Shown piece after piece: positions 35,924 through 43,057 of a stretch of DNA of 64,000 nucleotides (position 1 is the stretch's first letter; each line of letters begins with the position of its first letter). This DNA comes from Clostridia bacterium (GTDB lineage Bacteria > Bacillota > Clostridia > Oscillospirales > RGIG8002). The notes beneath the pieces are model-generated. The model was given only the letters and a program-made list of their open reading frames with translations, was not told where the DNA came from and searched no databases. The position numbers were made by a program, and so were the translations under genes. The stretch covers positions 1-64,000 of the forward strand of contig JAFZQJ010000026.1 in the NCBI GenBank assembly GCA_017620395.1. Reading direction: 5' to 3'.

Positions 35924-36757
35924 TTAAAGCACGTCGGCAAAGTCTTTTTTGTTTTTGTTGAAGACGTAGTTGCCGTAAAGGAAAACGAGTATGGTTATTA
36001 CCCAGAAGCCGAGGGTATAAAGCCCGTATTTAGCTGTGATTATGGGCAAATAATCCGCCGTGAAGGCCTGGCGGAAGCCGTAGACGAGATATGTGAACGG
36101 CGAGAAGCGCAGTATTTGCCCGAGTATCGGAACCTGCGCGTCGAGGATCTTGATATCCCAGAGTATCGCGGAAAACCAGAATATAATCTGGATGAAGATG
36201 TTGATGACCGCCATCACGTCCGCGACCTTCGTCGCAAGCGCGGAGGTCAGCCGCGTCAGCGCCGTGAGGAATATGAACGCCGCGATGATGATATAAAACG
36301 CGAGGAGCACATTCGGGAAAAGCGGTATACCGAGTACGATCCCGTAGACCGCGCATATCGTCCCGGCGATGCCGAAGACCACGAGTGCGACTATCCCGTT
36401 TGAAAGCAGGGTGAACACCGGGATAACGTCGACGTTGAATACCGTCTTTTTAACGAGATATGAATAGGTGCGTATTGAGGTCGTGGCGCTCGTTAGGCCG
36501 TCGCTGATGAAAAGCCACATCGAGAAACCGCTTAAAAACCAGACGATAAAGGGTATCTGCAGTCCGGACGGGGTGACGATATCGCCGCTTTTGAGCACGT
36601 AATTGAATATGACGTAGTATATCGTCATAAAAACGAGAGGTACAGCGAAGCCCCACACCGTTCCGAGCGACATGCTGGAGAACTTGTTGCGGAAGTCGTT
36701 GCGGCTCATCTGCCATATGAGTCTGCGGTTTTTGATAATGTTTTTTATAAAATCCAT
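35924..36757 (-). CDS. Polysaccharide ABC transporter permease (Wzm/TagG-like)
   Basis: ABC-2 type permease with about six membrane helices. The amphipathic start DFIKNIIKNRRLIWQMSRND and the FSSMSLGTVW segment are characteristic of Wzm/TagG. The ATG at 36757 has GGGAA upstream; reading further to 36802 adds residues unlike the family. It is the first gene of the export cluster. Confidence 0.92.
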   Translation of the reverse strand: MDFIKNIIKNRRLIWQMSRNDFRNKFSSMSLGTVWGFAVPLVFMTIYYVIFNYVLKSGDIVTPSGLQIPFIVWFLSGFSMWLFISDGLTSATTSIRTYSYLVKKTVFNVDVIPVFTLLSNGIVALVVFGIAGTICAVYGIVLGIPLFPNVLLAFYIIIAAFIFLTALTRLTSALATKVADVMAVINIFIQIIFWFSAILWDIKILDAQVPILGQILRFSPFTYLVYGFRQAFTADYLPIITAKYGLYTLGFWVITILVFLYGNYVFNKNKKDFADVL

Positions 36758-36805
36758 TTTACATTCCCGTTCCGTTATTCCCGACGCCGTTGCAAGCGTC
36801 ACGCC

Positions 36806-36834
36806 ATTATATTACTAATGAAAGAAAAAGTCAA
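36806..36834 (-). promoter_or_regulatory. Promoter for the polysaccharide export cluster
   Basis: On the minus strand, TTGACT (36829-36834), 17-bp spacer, TATAAT (36806-36811), 48 bp upstream of the permease start. Confidence 0.8.
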
Positions 36835-36884
36835 GCGCTTCAAACGGACAGGGCGGAACGCCTTGCCCGTTTGTTTTTGCGTTA

Positions 36885-38258
36885 TCAGAAGCGGAGCTTT
36901 TCGGCGATATACTTTGCAGCCTCGCTCATCGGGATACGAACCTGCTCCATGGTATCGCGGTCGCGGGCGGTAACGCAGCCGTCCTGCTCGCTCTCGAAGT
37001 CGTAGGTGAAGCAGACGGGCGTGCCGATCTCGTCCTCGCGGCGATAGCGCTTGCCGATGGAGCCGGCGTCGTCGAAGTCGACGTTGTATTCGCTCTTCAG
37101 CGTGCGGTAGAAGGCGAGGGCGCCTTCGTTGAGCTTCTTGGAGAGGGGCAGCACCGCCGCCTTGAAGGGCGCGATCGCCGGATGCAGGCGGAGCACGACG
37201 CGGACGTCGCCTTCGCCTACGGTCTCCTCGTCGTAGGCTTCGATCATCAGCGCGAGGGTGACTCTGTCCGCGCCGAGCGAAGGCTCGATGACGTAGGGCA
37301 TATATTTCTCGTTCGTTTCGGGGTCGAAGTATTCAAGCGGCTCGCCGGAATGCTCGCTGTGCTGCCGCAGGTCGAAGTCGGTGCGGTCGGCGATGCCCCA
37401 GAGCTCGCCCCAGCCGAAGGGGAAGAGGTACTCGAAGTCGGTGGTCGCCTTGGAGTAGTGCGACAGTTCCTTCTGCTCGTGCTGGCGGAGCTTGAGGTTC
37501 TCCGGCTTCATGCCGAGGGAGTAGAGGAAGTCGCGGCAGTAACCCTCCCAGTAGTCGAACCATTCAAGGTCGGTGCCGGGCTTGCAGAAGAACTCAAGCT
37601 CCATCTGCTCGAACTCGCGGATGCGGAAGATGAAGTTGCCGGGAGTTATCTCGTTGCGGAAGGACTTGCCTATCTGACCGACGCCGAAGGGGATCTTGCG
37701 GCGTGTCGTGCGCTGGATGTTCTTGAAGTTGACGAAGATGCCCTGCGCGGTCTCGGGGCGGAGGAAGAGCTCGCTCTTGCTGTCCTCGGTAACGCCCTGG
37801 AAGGTCTTGAACATGAGGTTGAACTTGCGGATATCGGTGAACTCCTTGCCGCCGCAGGCGGGGCAGGTGATGCCGTTGTCGCGGATGTAGGCCATCATTT
37901 CCTCAAAGCTCATGCCGTTCGGGTTTCCGCCGGCGGCCTCGATGAGCTGATCCGCGCGGTGGCGCGCCTTGCAGCTCTTGCAGTCGGTAAGCGGGTCGGA
38001 GAAGCCGCCGACGTGACCGGAGGCGACCCAGACCTGAGGATTCATAAGTATCGCGCTGTCGAGGCCGACGTTCGTCTCGGATTCGGTGACGAACTTCTTC
38101 CACCACGCGCGTTTGATGTTGTTCTTCAGCTCGACGCCGAGCGGGCCGTAGTCCCAGGCGTTAGCCAGGCCGCCGTAGATTTCGGAGCCGGGGTATACGA
38201 ATCCTCTGTTTTTGCAGAGGGCGACTATTTTTTCCATCGTTTTTTCGGTGTTGTTCAC
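36885..38258 (-). CDS. glyS: Glycyl-tRNA synthetase (alpha2 type)
   Basis: Charges tRNA-Gly. It is the single-chain class II enzyme found in many Bacillota. Motif 2 region [21 protein letters not shown], motif 3 [16 protein letters not shown], and an anticodon-binding domain at the C-terminus are visible. Two Cys pairs (CKSCK and CPACG) in the insertion suggest a zinc site. Length (457 aa) is normal. The ATG at 38258 has AAAGGAG upstream. No T-box leader is visible. Confidence 0.95.
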   Translation of the reverse strand: MNNTEKTMEKIVALCKNRGFVYPGSEIYGGLANAWDYGPLGVELKNNIKRAWWKKFVTESETNVGLDSAILMNPQVWVASGHVGGFSDPLTDCKSCKARHRADQLIEAAGGNPNGMSFEEMMAYIRDNGITCPACGGKEFTDIRKFNLMFKTFQGVTEDSKSELFLRPETAQGIFVNFKNIQRTTRRKIPFGVGQIGKSFRNEITPGNFIFRIREFEQMELEFFCKPGTDLEWFDYWEGYCRDFLYSLGMKPENLKLRQHEQKELSHYSKATTDFEYLFPFGWGELWGIADRTDFDLRQHSEHSGEPLEYFDPETNEKYMPYVIEPSLGADRVTLALMIEAYDEETVGEGDVRVVLRLHPAIAPFKAAVLPLSKKLNEGALAFYRTLKSEYNVDFDDAGSIGKRYRREDEIGTPVCFTYDFESEQDGCVTARDRDTMEQVRIPMSEAAKYIAEKLRF

Positions 38259-38294
38259 GGTAATATCTCCTTTATAATTATTATCTGTTCGGGA

Positions 38295-38969
38295 TTATAC
38301 TATCTTGCGGCGCAGCTCGACCGCGATCCCGCCTATAACGAGCGGAAGGGCGGCTATCTCGCGCTCGGAAAAATAGAGCGTGCGGTACGCCTGGTTGTTC
38401 GGCTTCAGCGTTACCGAGCGGTTGAAGTCGAGGAAGACCTTTTTCAGAGTGCCTTCCTGCTGACCGATGAAGACGAAGGCGTCCTGCCCGTTGCTGCAGA
38501 CGGTCTGACGGCGGATGATAACGACGTCGCCGTCGAGATAGCGGGGCGCCATGGAATCTCCGCGCATGAGGATGCCGTAATATTCTCCGTTCCAGTCCTC
38601 GGGAATATCAAGCGTCTGTATGACCTCCGCGTTGCCGGAGGCAAACTGCGCGGCGTTCAGCGAGGAATAGACCTTGATATATCTCGTCGGCTCCGGCGGA
38701 GGCGGCGCCTGCACCGGCGGCTGGACGAAAACGAGCTGTGCGCCCGCTTCGGGCAGCACTCCCGGCGGAGTGCCCTTCGGAACGTCTCTTCCGAGCACGT
38801 AATCTATGCTGACGCCGAAAAGATCGGCGAGCAGGATCTGCTTTGCCGTATCGGGAAGAGCCCTTCCGCATTCCCAGTAGGAAACCGCGGACTGGTCGAC
38901 CATCAGTTTTTCGGCAAGCGCTTTCTGCGTCAGCTTATTCTGCTTGCGCAGTTCGCATATTCTGTTCAT
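38295..38969 (-). CDS. LexA-like repressor: XRE helix-turn-helix with S24 peptidase domain
   Basis: The N-terminal XRE helix-turn-helix (about 1-60) contains LTQKALAEKLMVDQSAVSYW. A Pro/Gly-rich linker follows (about 62-95), then an S24/LexA peptidase fold with Ser139 (GDSM) and Lys176 (GTLKKV). Their 37-residue spacing equals that of the LexA catalytic pair, so self-cleavage is plausible. Whether a cleavable Ala-Gly exists at the right distance is unclear; Ala75-Gly76 lies in the linker. The ATG at 38969 has GGAGG 6 bases upstream. It has its own promoter with palindromes, suggesting autorepression. No phage genes are nearby. Confidence 0.9.
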   Translation of the reverse strand: MNRICELRKQNKLTQKALAEKLMVDQSAVSYWECGRALPDTAKQILLADLFGVSIDYVLGRDVPKGTPPGVLPEAGAQLVFVQPPVQAPPPPEPTRYIKVYSSLNAAQFASGNAEVIQTLDIPEDWNGEYYGILMRGDSMAPRYLDGDVVIIRRQTVCSNGQDAFVFIGQQEGTLKKVFLDFNRSVTLKPNNQAYRTLYFSEREIAALPLVIGGIAVELRRKIV

Positions 38970-39009
38970 CGTTCGCCTCCCGTTTAAGGACAATTACACA
39001 TATTGACAC

Positions 39010-39024
39010 TAATAATCATTATTA
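39010..39024. promoter_or_regulatory. Palindrome over the repressor gene start site (probable operator)
   Basis: TAATAATCATTATTA is a perfect 15-bp palindrome located at the predicted transcription start of the LexA-like gene. Confidence 0.55.
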
Positions 39025-39029
39025 TACCC

Positions 39030-39058
39030 ATTATATGAGTTTATTTCATATTTGTAAA
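39030..39058 (-). promoter_or_regulatory. Promoter for the LexA-like repressor gene
   Basis: On the minus strand, TTTACA (39053-39058), 17-bp spacer, TATAAT (39030-39035). The region 38970-39246 holds this promoter, two palindromes and a TATAAT (39123-39128) facing the PAP2 gene. Confidence 0.75.
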
Positions 39059-39075
39059 GGGTTTTTCTGAAAATA

Positions 39076-39090
39076 ATTCATAATATGAAT
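39076..39090. promoter_or_regulatory. Second palindrome in the divergent region (possible operator)
   Basis: ATTCATAATATGAAT, two perfect 6-bp half-sites around AAT, followed by another ATTCAT at 39094-39099. It lies between the divergent repressor and PAP2 genes. Confidence 0.45.
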
Positions 39091-39246
39091 GAAATTCATA
39101 CCAAAAGCGGGGTTTGATGTGTTATAATCGGGGAGAAAGAGGAAAAAACCGTCGAATTGTCAACGTAAAAGCGTCTGTTTGACAAACAATCGGTTATTTT
39201 ATAAGAAATACGCGCCGTTTGCGGCTTTTTATACCGGAGGTATGTG

Positions 39247-40143
39247 ATGGAGCTTGATATTCTGCAGTTTATTCAGAAGATAGGCAGCGATTTTTTCGAC
39301 TTCTTCTTCGGAGTTTTCTCAACAATAGGCGGAACTGCCGTGGTCGCGGCTTTTGTTCCGATTATTTATTGGTGCTTTGACAAGGCGACGGGTGAGGAAA
39401 TTGCGCTCGACGTTTTCTCCGGCTGCTACGTTAATTCTCTGCTGAAGGGAATAATCGCGAGAGCGCGTCCGGTCGCGACTCACGAGAACGAGCTGCGCAG
39501 GGGTAAATACGATTACATTTACGACTCGCAGCTGCACGACGGCGAATATCTCGCCGAATCCTTCCCGAGCGGACACTCGCAGGCGTCTGCCTCGCTTATT
39601 TCCGGTATCGCTTACAGGAAAGGTCTTAAAAAATACTGGCCGCTTCTGCTGATCCCCGTGCTGGTCGGCGTGTCGCGTCTGTACTTCGGAATGCACTGGC
39701 CGACGGACGTACTCGCCGGGCTCGCCGTCGGATTCTGCGTCAGTGCGGTCGTGCATATCTGCGTGAAGATCAATAAGAAAAAGACTTTCATCGCGATCCC
39801 GATAGTCGCCTCCGCGCTTATGTTTTTGAACTTTTTCGGAGTGGAGAGAAAGCAGCTGCTTATCACCGCCGCGCTGCTCGCGCTGCTCTGGGGCGGCTGT
39901 CTCGGGATGCTGACGGAAAATAAATATATCGAGTTCTCCACCGGGGACATAAAGTGGTGGATGCGCGTTCTGCGCCTGCCGGTGGGACTTATCGCCGTCG
40001 GGCTCTGCGCGGGCGTGGTCTTCCTGCCGCTGTGGCTGCTCGGAGCGGACAAATACCTTATGCTGATACCGGTAGCGCTTGTCGGCGGATTCGCGATGGC
40101 GACCGCCGCGCCGCTGGCCTTCAAAATGTTCAGACTGATATAA
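39247..40143 (+). CDS. PAP2-family membrane phosphatase
   Basis: Likely removes phosphate from a lipid phosphate such as undecaprenyl pyrophosphate or phosphatidate. The three PAP2 signature blocks are present: KGIIARARP, SFPSGHSQ with the catalytic His, and SRLYFGMHWPTD. About seven to eight membrane helices, 298 aa. ATG 39247 is chosen because GGAGG ends 6 bases upstream, while GTG 39244 is only three away. Confidence 0.92.
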   Translation: MELDILQFIQKIGSDFFDFFFGVFSTIGGTAVVAAFVPIIYWCFDKATGEEIALDVFSGCYVNSLLKGIIARARPVATHENELRRGKYDYIYDSQLHDGEYLAESFPSGHSQASASLISGIAYRKGLKKYWPLLLIPVLVGVSRLYFGMHWPTDVLAGLAVGFCVSAVVHICVKINKKKTFIAIPIVASALMFLNFFGVERKQLLITAALLALLWGGCLGMLTENKYIEFSTGDIKWWMRVLRLPVGLIAVGLCAGVVFLPLWLLGADKYLMLIPVALVGGFAMATAAPLAFKMFRLI

Positions 40144-40150
40144 TGAAACG

Positions 40151-40178
40151 ATCCCCGCGTCTTGTGCGCGGGGATTTA
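40151..40178 (+). terminator. Possible terminator between PAP2 and patatin genes
   Basis: ATCCCCGCG / CGCGGGGAT with a seven-base loop, but only a short T run, so read-through into the patatin gene is likely. Confidence 0.5.
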
Positions 40179-40194
40179 AGCAAAGGGAACGGCT

Positions 40195-41415
40195 ATGGAA
40201 GAAAAAGCGAAGACCGCTCTCGTCATGGAGGGCGGCGCGATGCGCGGGATGTTCACCTGCGGCGTCATCGACGTGATGATGGAAAACGGAATAGACTTCG
40301 AAGCCGCCGCGGGCATTTCCGCGGGTGCGGCGTTCGGCTGCAACTACAAGTCGCGCCAGATCGGCAGGGCGATAAGGTATAACAAAGCGTACTGCAAAGA
40401 TCCGCGCTACTGCAGTCTGCGTTCGCTGCGCAAAACGGGCGACCTTTACGGCGTGGACTTCTGCTACCGCGAGCTCCCGCTGGAGCTTGACGTTTTCGAC
40501 CGCGAGACCTTCGCCGCGGACCCGATGGACTTTTACGTCGGCGCGACGGATATAAACACCGGCGAAGCGGTATATCACAAGTGCTCGGACGGCGGCGAAG
40601 CCGATTTCGAGTGGATGCGCGCCTCCGCGTCGATGCCGCTCGTTTCACGCGTCGTGGAGATCGACGGCCGCGAGCTGCTCGACGGCGGTATCGTCGACGC
40701 CGTGCCGTATCGCTTCATGGAGTCGCTCGGCTATAACCGGAACGTCATAATTCTGACTCAGCCGAAGGGCTACCGCAAAAAGAAAAGCAGGGCGCTGCCG
40801 CTCGTCAGACGCAAGCTCCGCAAATACCCGAAGCTCGTCGAGGCGATGGCGGACCGCCACCTGATGTATAACGGACAGATGGACGAGATCGACGAACGCG
40901 AACGAGCCGGCGCCGCCCTCGTTATCCGCCCTCCCGAGCCGCTGAAGATAGGCCGCACGGAGAAGGACCCGGACGAGCTTGAGCGCGTTTATCAAATCGG
41001 CAGGGCGGAAGCGCTCCGCCGGCTTACGGAGCTGAAAGCGTTTCTGAACGATTTGAGGTTTTGCAGGGAAGGGGATATTCTTGAAATCAATATCAACGGC
41101 GATTATTTAACGGTTATGATAACCGGAGACGAATTTGAAGCTCCGTCTTCTCCGATCAAACGAGTGTGTCCGATCACTGATAAGTCACCTGTATCGGAGA
41201 ATATGAAGGTCGATATGGACGTTTACCCGTACAGAGTAGAGCTGAGCAATATAAAGACTTGGGGTTTCGTTATGTGCGACAATGAGTTTGAGATAGATCT
41301 GACGGAGGTCAACGCTTCGTATATAGAGAGCGCGCCGAGTAGGACAACATGGGAAGTCAGCCAATGCATAACCTCGTATAATTGGCCGAAAGACAGTGAA
41401 TACTTTATGGAATAA
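40195..41415 (+). CDS. Patatin-like phospholipase with unusual C-terminal extension
   Basis: A serine lipid hydrolase. The oxyanion GGAMRG (13-18), nucleophile Ser42 (GISAG) and Asp163 (DGG) form the patatin dyad. Bacterial single-domain relatives end near residue 285 with a helix like LTELKAFLND, which is present here at 278-286. An extra ~120 residues follow, rich in Asp, Glu, Val and Ser. They start where the base composition drops at about 41055, and I do not recognise them. The extension may be a fused unrelated domain or the relic of an insertion. A terminator follows. Confidence 0.88.
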   Translation: MEEKAKTALVMEGGAMRGMFTCGVIDVMMENGIDFEAAAGISAGAAFGCNYKSRQIGRAIRYNKAYCKDPRYCSLRSLRKTGDLYGVDFCYRELPLELDVFDRETFAADPMDFYVGATDINTGEAVYHKCSDGGEADFEWMRASASMPLVSRVVEIDGRELLDGGIVDAVPYRFMESLGYNRNVIILTQPKGYRKKKSRALPLVRRKLRKYPKLVEAMADRHLMYNGQMDEIDERERAGAALVIRPPEPLKIGRTEKDPDELERVYQIGRAEALRRLTELKAFLNDLRFCREGDILEININGDYLTVMITGDEFEAPSSPIKRVCPITDKSPVSENMKVDMDVYPYRVELSNIKTWGFVMCDNEFEIDLTEVNASYIESAPSRTTWEVSQCITSYNWPKDSEYFME

Positions 41416-41427
41416 TAACGTTTAACA

Positions 41428-41456
41428 TAAAACGCCCGCTTGTGCGGGCGTTTTGT
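41428..41456 (+). terminator. Terminator after the patatin gene
   Basis: AAAACGCCCGC / GCGGGCGTTTT with a four-base loop. Confidence 0.92.
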
Positions 41457-41535
41457 GCGTAAAAAAGAACCCTATCGGCTGTCCGTTAATAAGGTATAAT
41501 CCCCGTTAAGCAGTACCGATCAGGATTCTTGACAA

Positions 41536-41607
41536 TAGAGACACCTCTGAAACGGCGGGCTTGGTCCGAAATGACCTGGGCTTGTCGCCAACGGAGAATG
41601 CCTCTAC
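41536..41607 (-). ncRNA. Predicted small RNA, class A, copy 1
   Basis: Promoter TTGACT (41638-41643), 17 bp, TATAAT (41615-41620). The terminal stem pairs 41594-41606 with 41536-41547, with one bulge. Inside are GGC-GACAA-GCC and GGTC-ATTTCG-GACC hairpins. The 3' flank is not U-rich, so this outermost copy may end poorly. Confidence 0.55.
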
Positions 41608-41660
41608 GGGTATTATTATAACCGATACCGCAGGGAAAGTCAATACCAAAGAAACGCGGG

Positions 41661-41741
41661 TAAAAGTAAAAGAGACACCGCCCGGCCTTACGCCGGCGGG
41701 AGCGTCAACCCGACTTACTCCCTGAAGAACGGTATCTCTAC
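41661..41741 (-). ncRNA. Predicted small RNA, class B, copy 1
   Basis: Promoter TTGACT (41772-41777), 17 bp, TATACT (41749-41754). A 10-bp terminal stem pairs 41730-41739 with 41671-41680, followed by TTTTACTTTTA. Inside are a GGGAG/CTCCC hairpin with inner GTC/GAC, and CCGGC-GTAAG-GCCGG. Confidence 0.6.
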
Positions 41742-41793
41742 GGTTGATAGTATAACCGATAACGTCGGAAAAGTCAATACCGAAAAAACGCGG

Positions 41794-41875
41794 GTAAAAG
41801 TATAAGAGACACCGCGCGGCCTTACGCCGCAGACGGGGTCATTACGACTGGCCGCCTGAAGAACGGTATCTCTAC
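41794..41875 (-). ncRNA. Predicted small RNA, class B, copy 2
   Basis: Promoter TTGACT (41906-41911), 17 bp, TATACT (41883-41888). The terminal stem pairs 41864-41873 with 41805-41814, followed by TTATACTTTTA. Inside are CAGGCGG/CCGTCTG enclosing GTC-GTAAT-GAC, and GCGGC-GTAAG-GCCGC. Confidence 0.6.
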
Positions 41876-41933
41876 GGTTGATAGTATAACCGAAAAAGGC
41901 GGAAAAGTCAATACCGAAAGAAAAAAACGCGGG

Positions 41934-42013
41934 AAAAGTTATAGAGATACTCCTGAAAGGGCGGGCGTGGTTGAAAACAACTCACACTTGTCGCCAACAG
42001 TGAGTACCTCTAC
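41934..42013 (-). ncRNA. Predicted small RNA, class A, copy 2
   Basis: Promoter TTGACT (42045-42050), 18 bp, TATAAT (42021-42026). An 11-bp terminal stem pairs 42002-42012 with 41942-41952, followed by TAACTTTTCCC. The inner hairpin is GTTG-TTTT-CAAC. Confidence 0.6.
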
Positions 42014-42067
42014 GGGTATTATTATAACCGATACCAGCGGAAAAAGTCAATACCGAAAGAAAAAACG

Positions 42068-42151
42068 CGGAGAAAGTAATAGAGACATCTCTGAAAGGGC
42101 GGGCGGGGTTGCGAGCAACCCAGGCTTGTCGCCAACGGAGAATGCCTCTAC
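42068..42151 (-). ncRNA. Predicted small RNA, class A, copy 3
   Basis: Promoter TTGACT (42182-42187), 17 bp, TATAAT (42159-42164). A 12-bp terminal stem with one bulged base pairs 42138-42150 with 42080-42091. Inside are GGC-GACAA-GCC and GGGTTG-CTCG-CAACCC. The tail is TTACTTTC. Confidence 0.6.
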
Positions 42152-42205
42152 AGGTATTATTATAACCGACAGCGGCAGGAAAGTCAATACCGAAAGAAAC
42201 GCGGG

Positions 42206-42286
42206 CAAAAGTAAAAGAGACACTGCGCAGCATATAGCTGACGACGGGGTCGTTACGACTGACCGCCGGAGAAACAGTGCCTCTAC
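42206..42286 (-). ncRNA. Predicted small RNA, class B, copy 3
   Basis: Promoter TTGACT (42317-42322), 17 bp, TATACT (42294-42299). A 10-bp terminal stem pairs 42275-42284 with 42216-42225, followed by TTTTACTTTTG. Inside are GGCGG/CCGTC enclosing GTCG-TAA-CGAC, and CAGC-TATAT-GCTG. Confidence 0.6.
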
Positions 42287-42384
42287 GGTCGATAGTATAA
42301 CCGATAAAGGTAGAAAAGTCAATACCGAAAGCGAAAAAAGCTTGAAATCTTCGCGTGCGGCCGGCTTTCACTGCAAACAATGTA

Positions 42385-42491
42385 TATAAAAAGAAAGTCC
42401 GCTACAACCCCTGCTGTTGCGAATGCCACAGCCTCGAGCACTAATAATATAGCACCCTCTACGTCCAAGACGCAGGTAAGTCAGACTTTCT
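42385..42491 (-). ncRNA. Predicted small RNA, class C, copy 1
   Basis: Promoter TTGACT (42521-42526), 17 bp, TACGAT (42498-42503). An 8-bp terminal stem pairs 42484-42491 with 42392-42399, followed directly by TTTTTATA, a good terminator. The interior can form three hairpins: CTGCGTC-TTG-GACGTAG, GTGCTA/TAGTGC (with wobbles) and GCTGT/ACAGC. Confidence 0.62.
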
Positions 42492-42653
42492 ATGAGAATC
42501 GTACCACAAAAGGCACGAAAAGTCAAGGGCTTTCCAAAGTAAATACGGCGGATTTAGAAAAAGTGCGGAAATCTGCCGACAATACGCCGGAAAAAGCGCG
42601 GAATATACCCGAACGGGCGCAAAATGACGGTACCTACCATATTTACGACATAA

Positions 42654-42742
42654 CAAAAAGAATAAGAGCTACCGCACACCGATCTAACGGTGTTGGGAGC
42701 GTCACTCCGACTTACTCCCTAAATGGAAACGGTATCTCTTAT
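42654..42742 (-). ncRNA. Predicted small RNA, class B, copy 4
   Basis: Promoter TTGACT (42772-42777), 17 bp, TATACT (42749-42754). A 13-position terminal stem with one mismatch pairs 42730-42742 with 42662-42674, followed by TCTTTTTG. Inside are the same GGGAG/CTCCC hairpin as class B copy 1 and ACACCG-TTAGAT-CGGTGT. Confidence 0.62.
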
Positions 42743-42840
42743 GTAAAAAGTATAACCGATACCGACGGGAAAGTCAACACCGAAAACGAAAAAAACTTGA
42801 ACTCTTCGCGCGCGGCCGGCTTTCACTGCAAACAATGTAT

Positions 42841-42944
42841 ATAAAAAGAAAGTCTTCCGCCATTGCTGCTGCTTCCGCCGCAGCGACGACAGCTGAGAAC
42901 ACAGCCGTCACGACGCCCGAAGCGATGGTTGATCAGACTTTCTA
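42841..42944 (-). ncRNA. Predicted small RNA, class C, copy 2
   Basis: Promoter TTGACT (42973-42978), 17 bp, TATTGT (42950-42955). A 9-bp terminal stem pairs 42935-42943 with 42847-42855, followed by TTTTTATA. The interior forms GACGGCTG-TGTTCT-CAGCTGTC and GCTGC-GGCGGAA-GCAGC. Both flanks match class C copy 1, while the interior does not. Confidence 0.62.
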
Positions 42945-43057
42945 CGGAAACAATACCAGAAAAGGCGCGAAAAGTCAAGGGTTTTCTAAAGAAAATACGG
43001 CGGATTTAGAAAAAGTGCGGAAATCTGCCGAAGAAACGACGGAAAAAGTGCATGAAA

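Larger units (their letters stand above)
41536..42978 (-). repeat. Array of nine promoter-RNA repeat units
   Basis: Nine imperfect units, all facing the minus strand. Each has TTGACT, a 17-18 bp spacer and a TATAAT-like -10, then a segment whose ends pair, usually followed by U-rich sequence. Six contiguous units have -10 elements 134-138 bp apart (near 41617, 41751, 41885, 42023, 42161, 42296). Three more follow at 42500, 42750 and 42950 with longer spacing. By interior sequence there are three classes, ordered A B B A A B C B C with increasing coordinate. The region from 41457 to 43073 holds no protein gene that I can support. Confidence 0.75.
42333..43042. repeat. Two-copy direct duplication with divergent core
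   Basis: Segments at 42333-42402 and 42787-42857 match closely, as do 42484-42590 and 42936-43042, a period of about 453 bp. They carry the class C RNA frame, its promoter and an upstream inverted repeat (GGCGGATTT / AAATCTGCC). The ~80 bp between the two conserved blocks has diverged between copies. Confidence 0.75.

Noticed and set aside
36839-36875. Hairpin with T run on the plus strand just after glyS
   Set aside because: The stem (CAAACGG..CCGTTTG) is good, but the T run is on the strand opposite to glyS and no plus-strand gene ends there, so it is not listed as a terminator.
38259-38294. T-box leader for glyS (and likewise for hisS)
   Set aside because: The gaps are too short and contain no T-box sequence or terminator-antiterminator pair.
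37182-38987. A 601-codon plus-strand frame opposite glyS and the LexA-like gene
   Set aside because: Antisense shadow spanning two well-supported genes; composition is typical of reverse-strand reading of GC-rich codons.
41967-42844. Two plus-strand open frames (140 and 154 codons) across the RNA array with similar C-terminal ends (AAGFHCKQCI)
   Set aside because: They lack ribosome binding sites, their similarity follows from the DNA repeats, and the sequence is better explained by promoters and paired stems on the other strand.
41536-42978. Integron cassette array (attC sites)
   Set aside because: The 134-138 bp period resembles attC-type arrays, but the GTTRRRY/RYYYAAC core sites, cassette genes and an integrase are missing, while promoters with exact spacing are present in every unit.
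41536-42978. CRISPR array
   Set aside because: Units are far too long, the conserved parts are split into blocks within each unit, and no cas gene is present.
41536-42978. Type III toxin-antitoxin RNA repeats
   Set aside because: Those repeats are short (about 35 nt), share one promoter and precede a ToxN-type endoribonuclease, which is absent.
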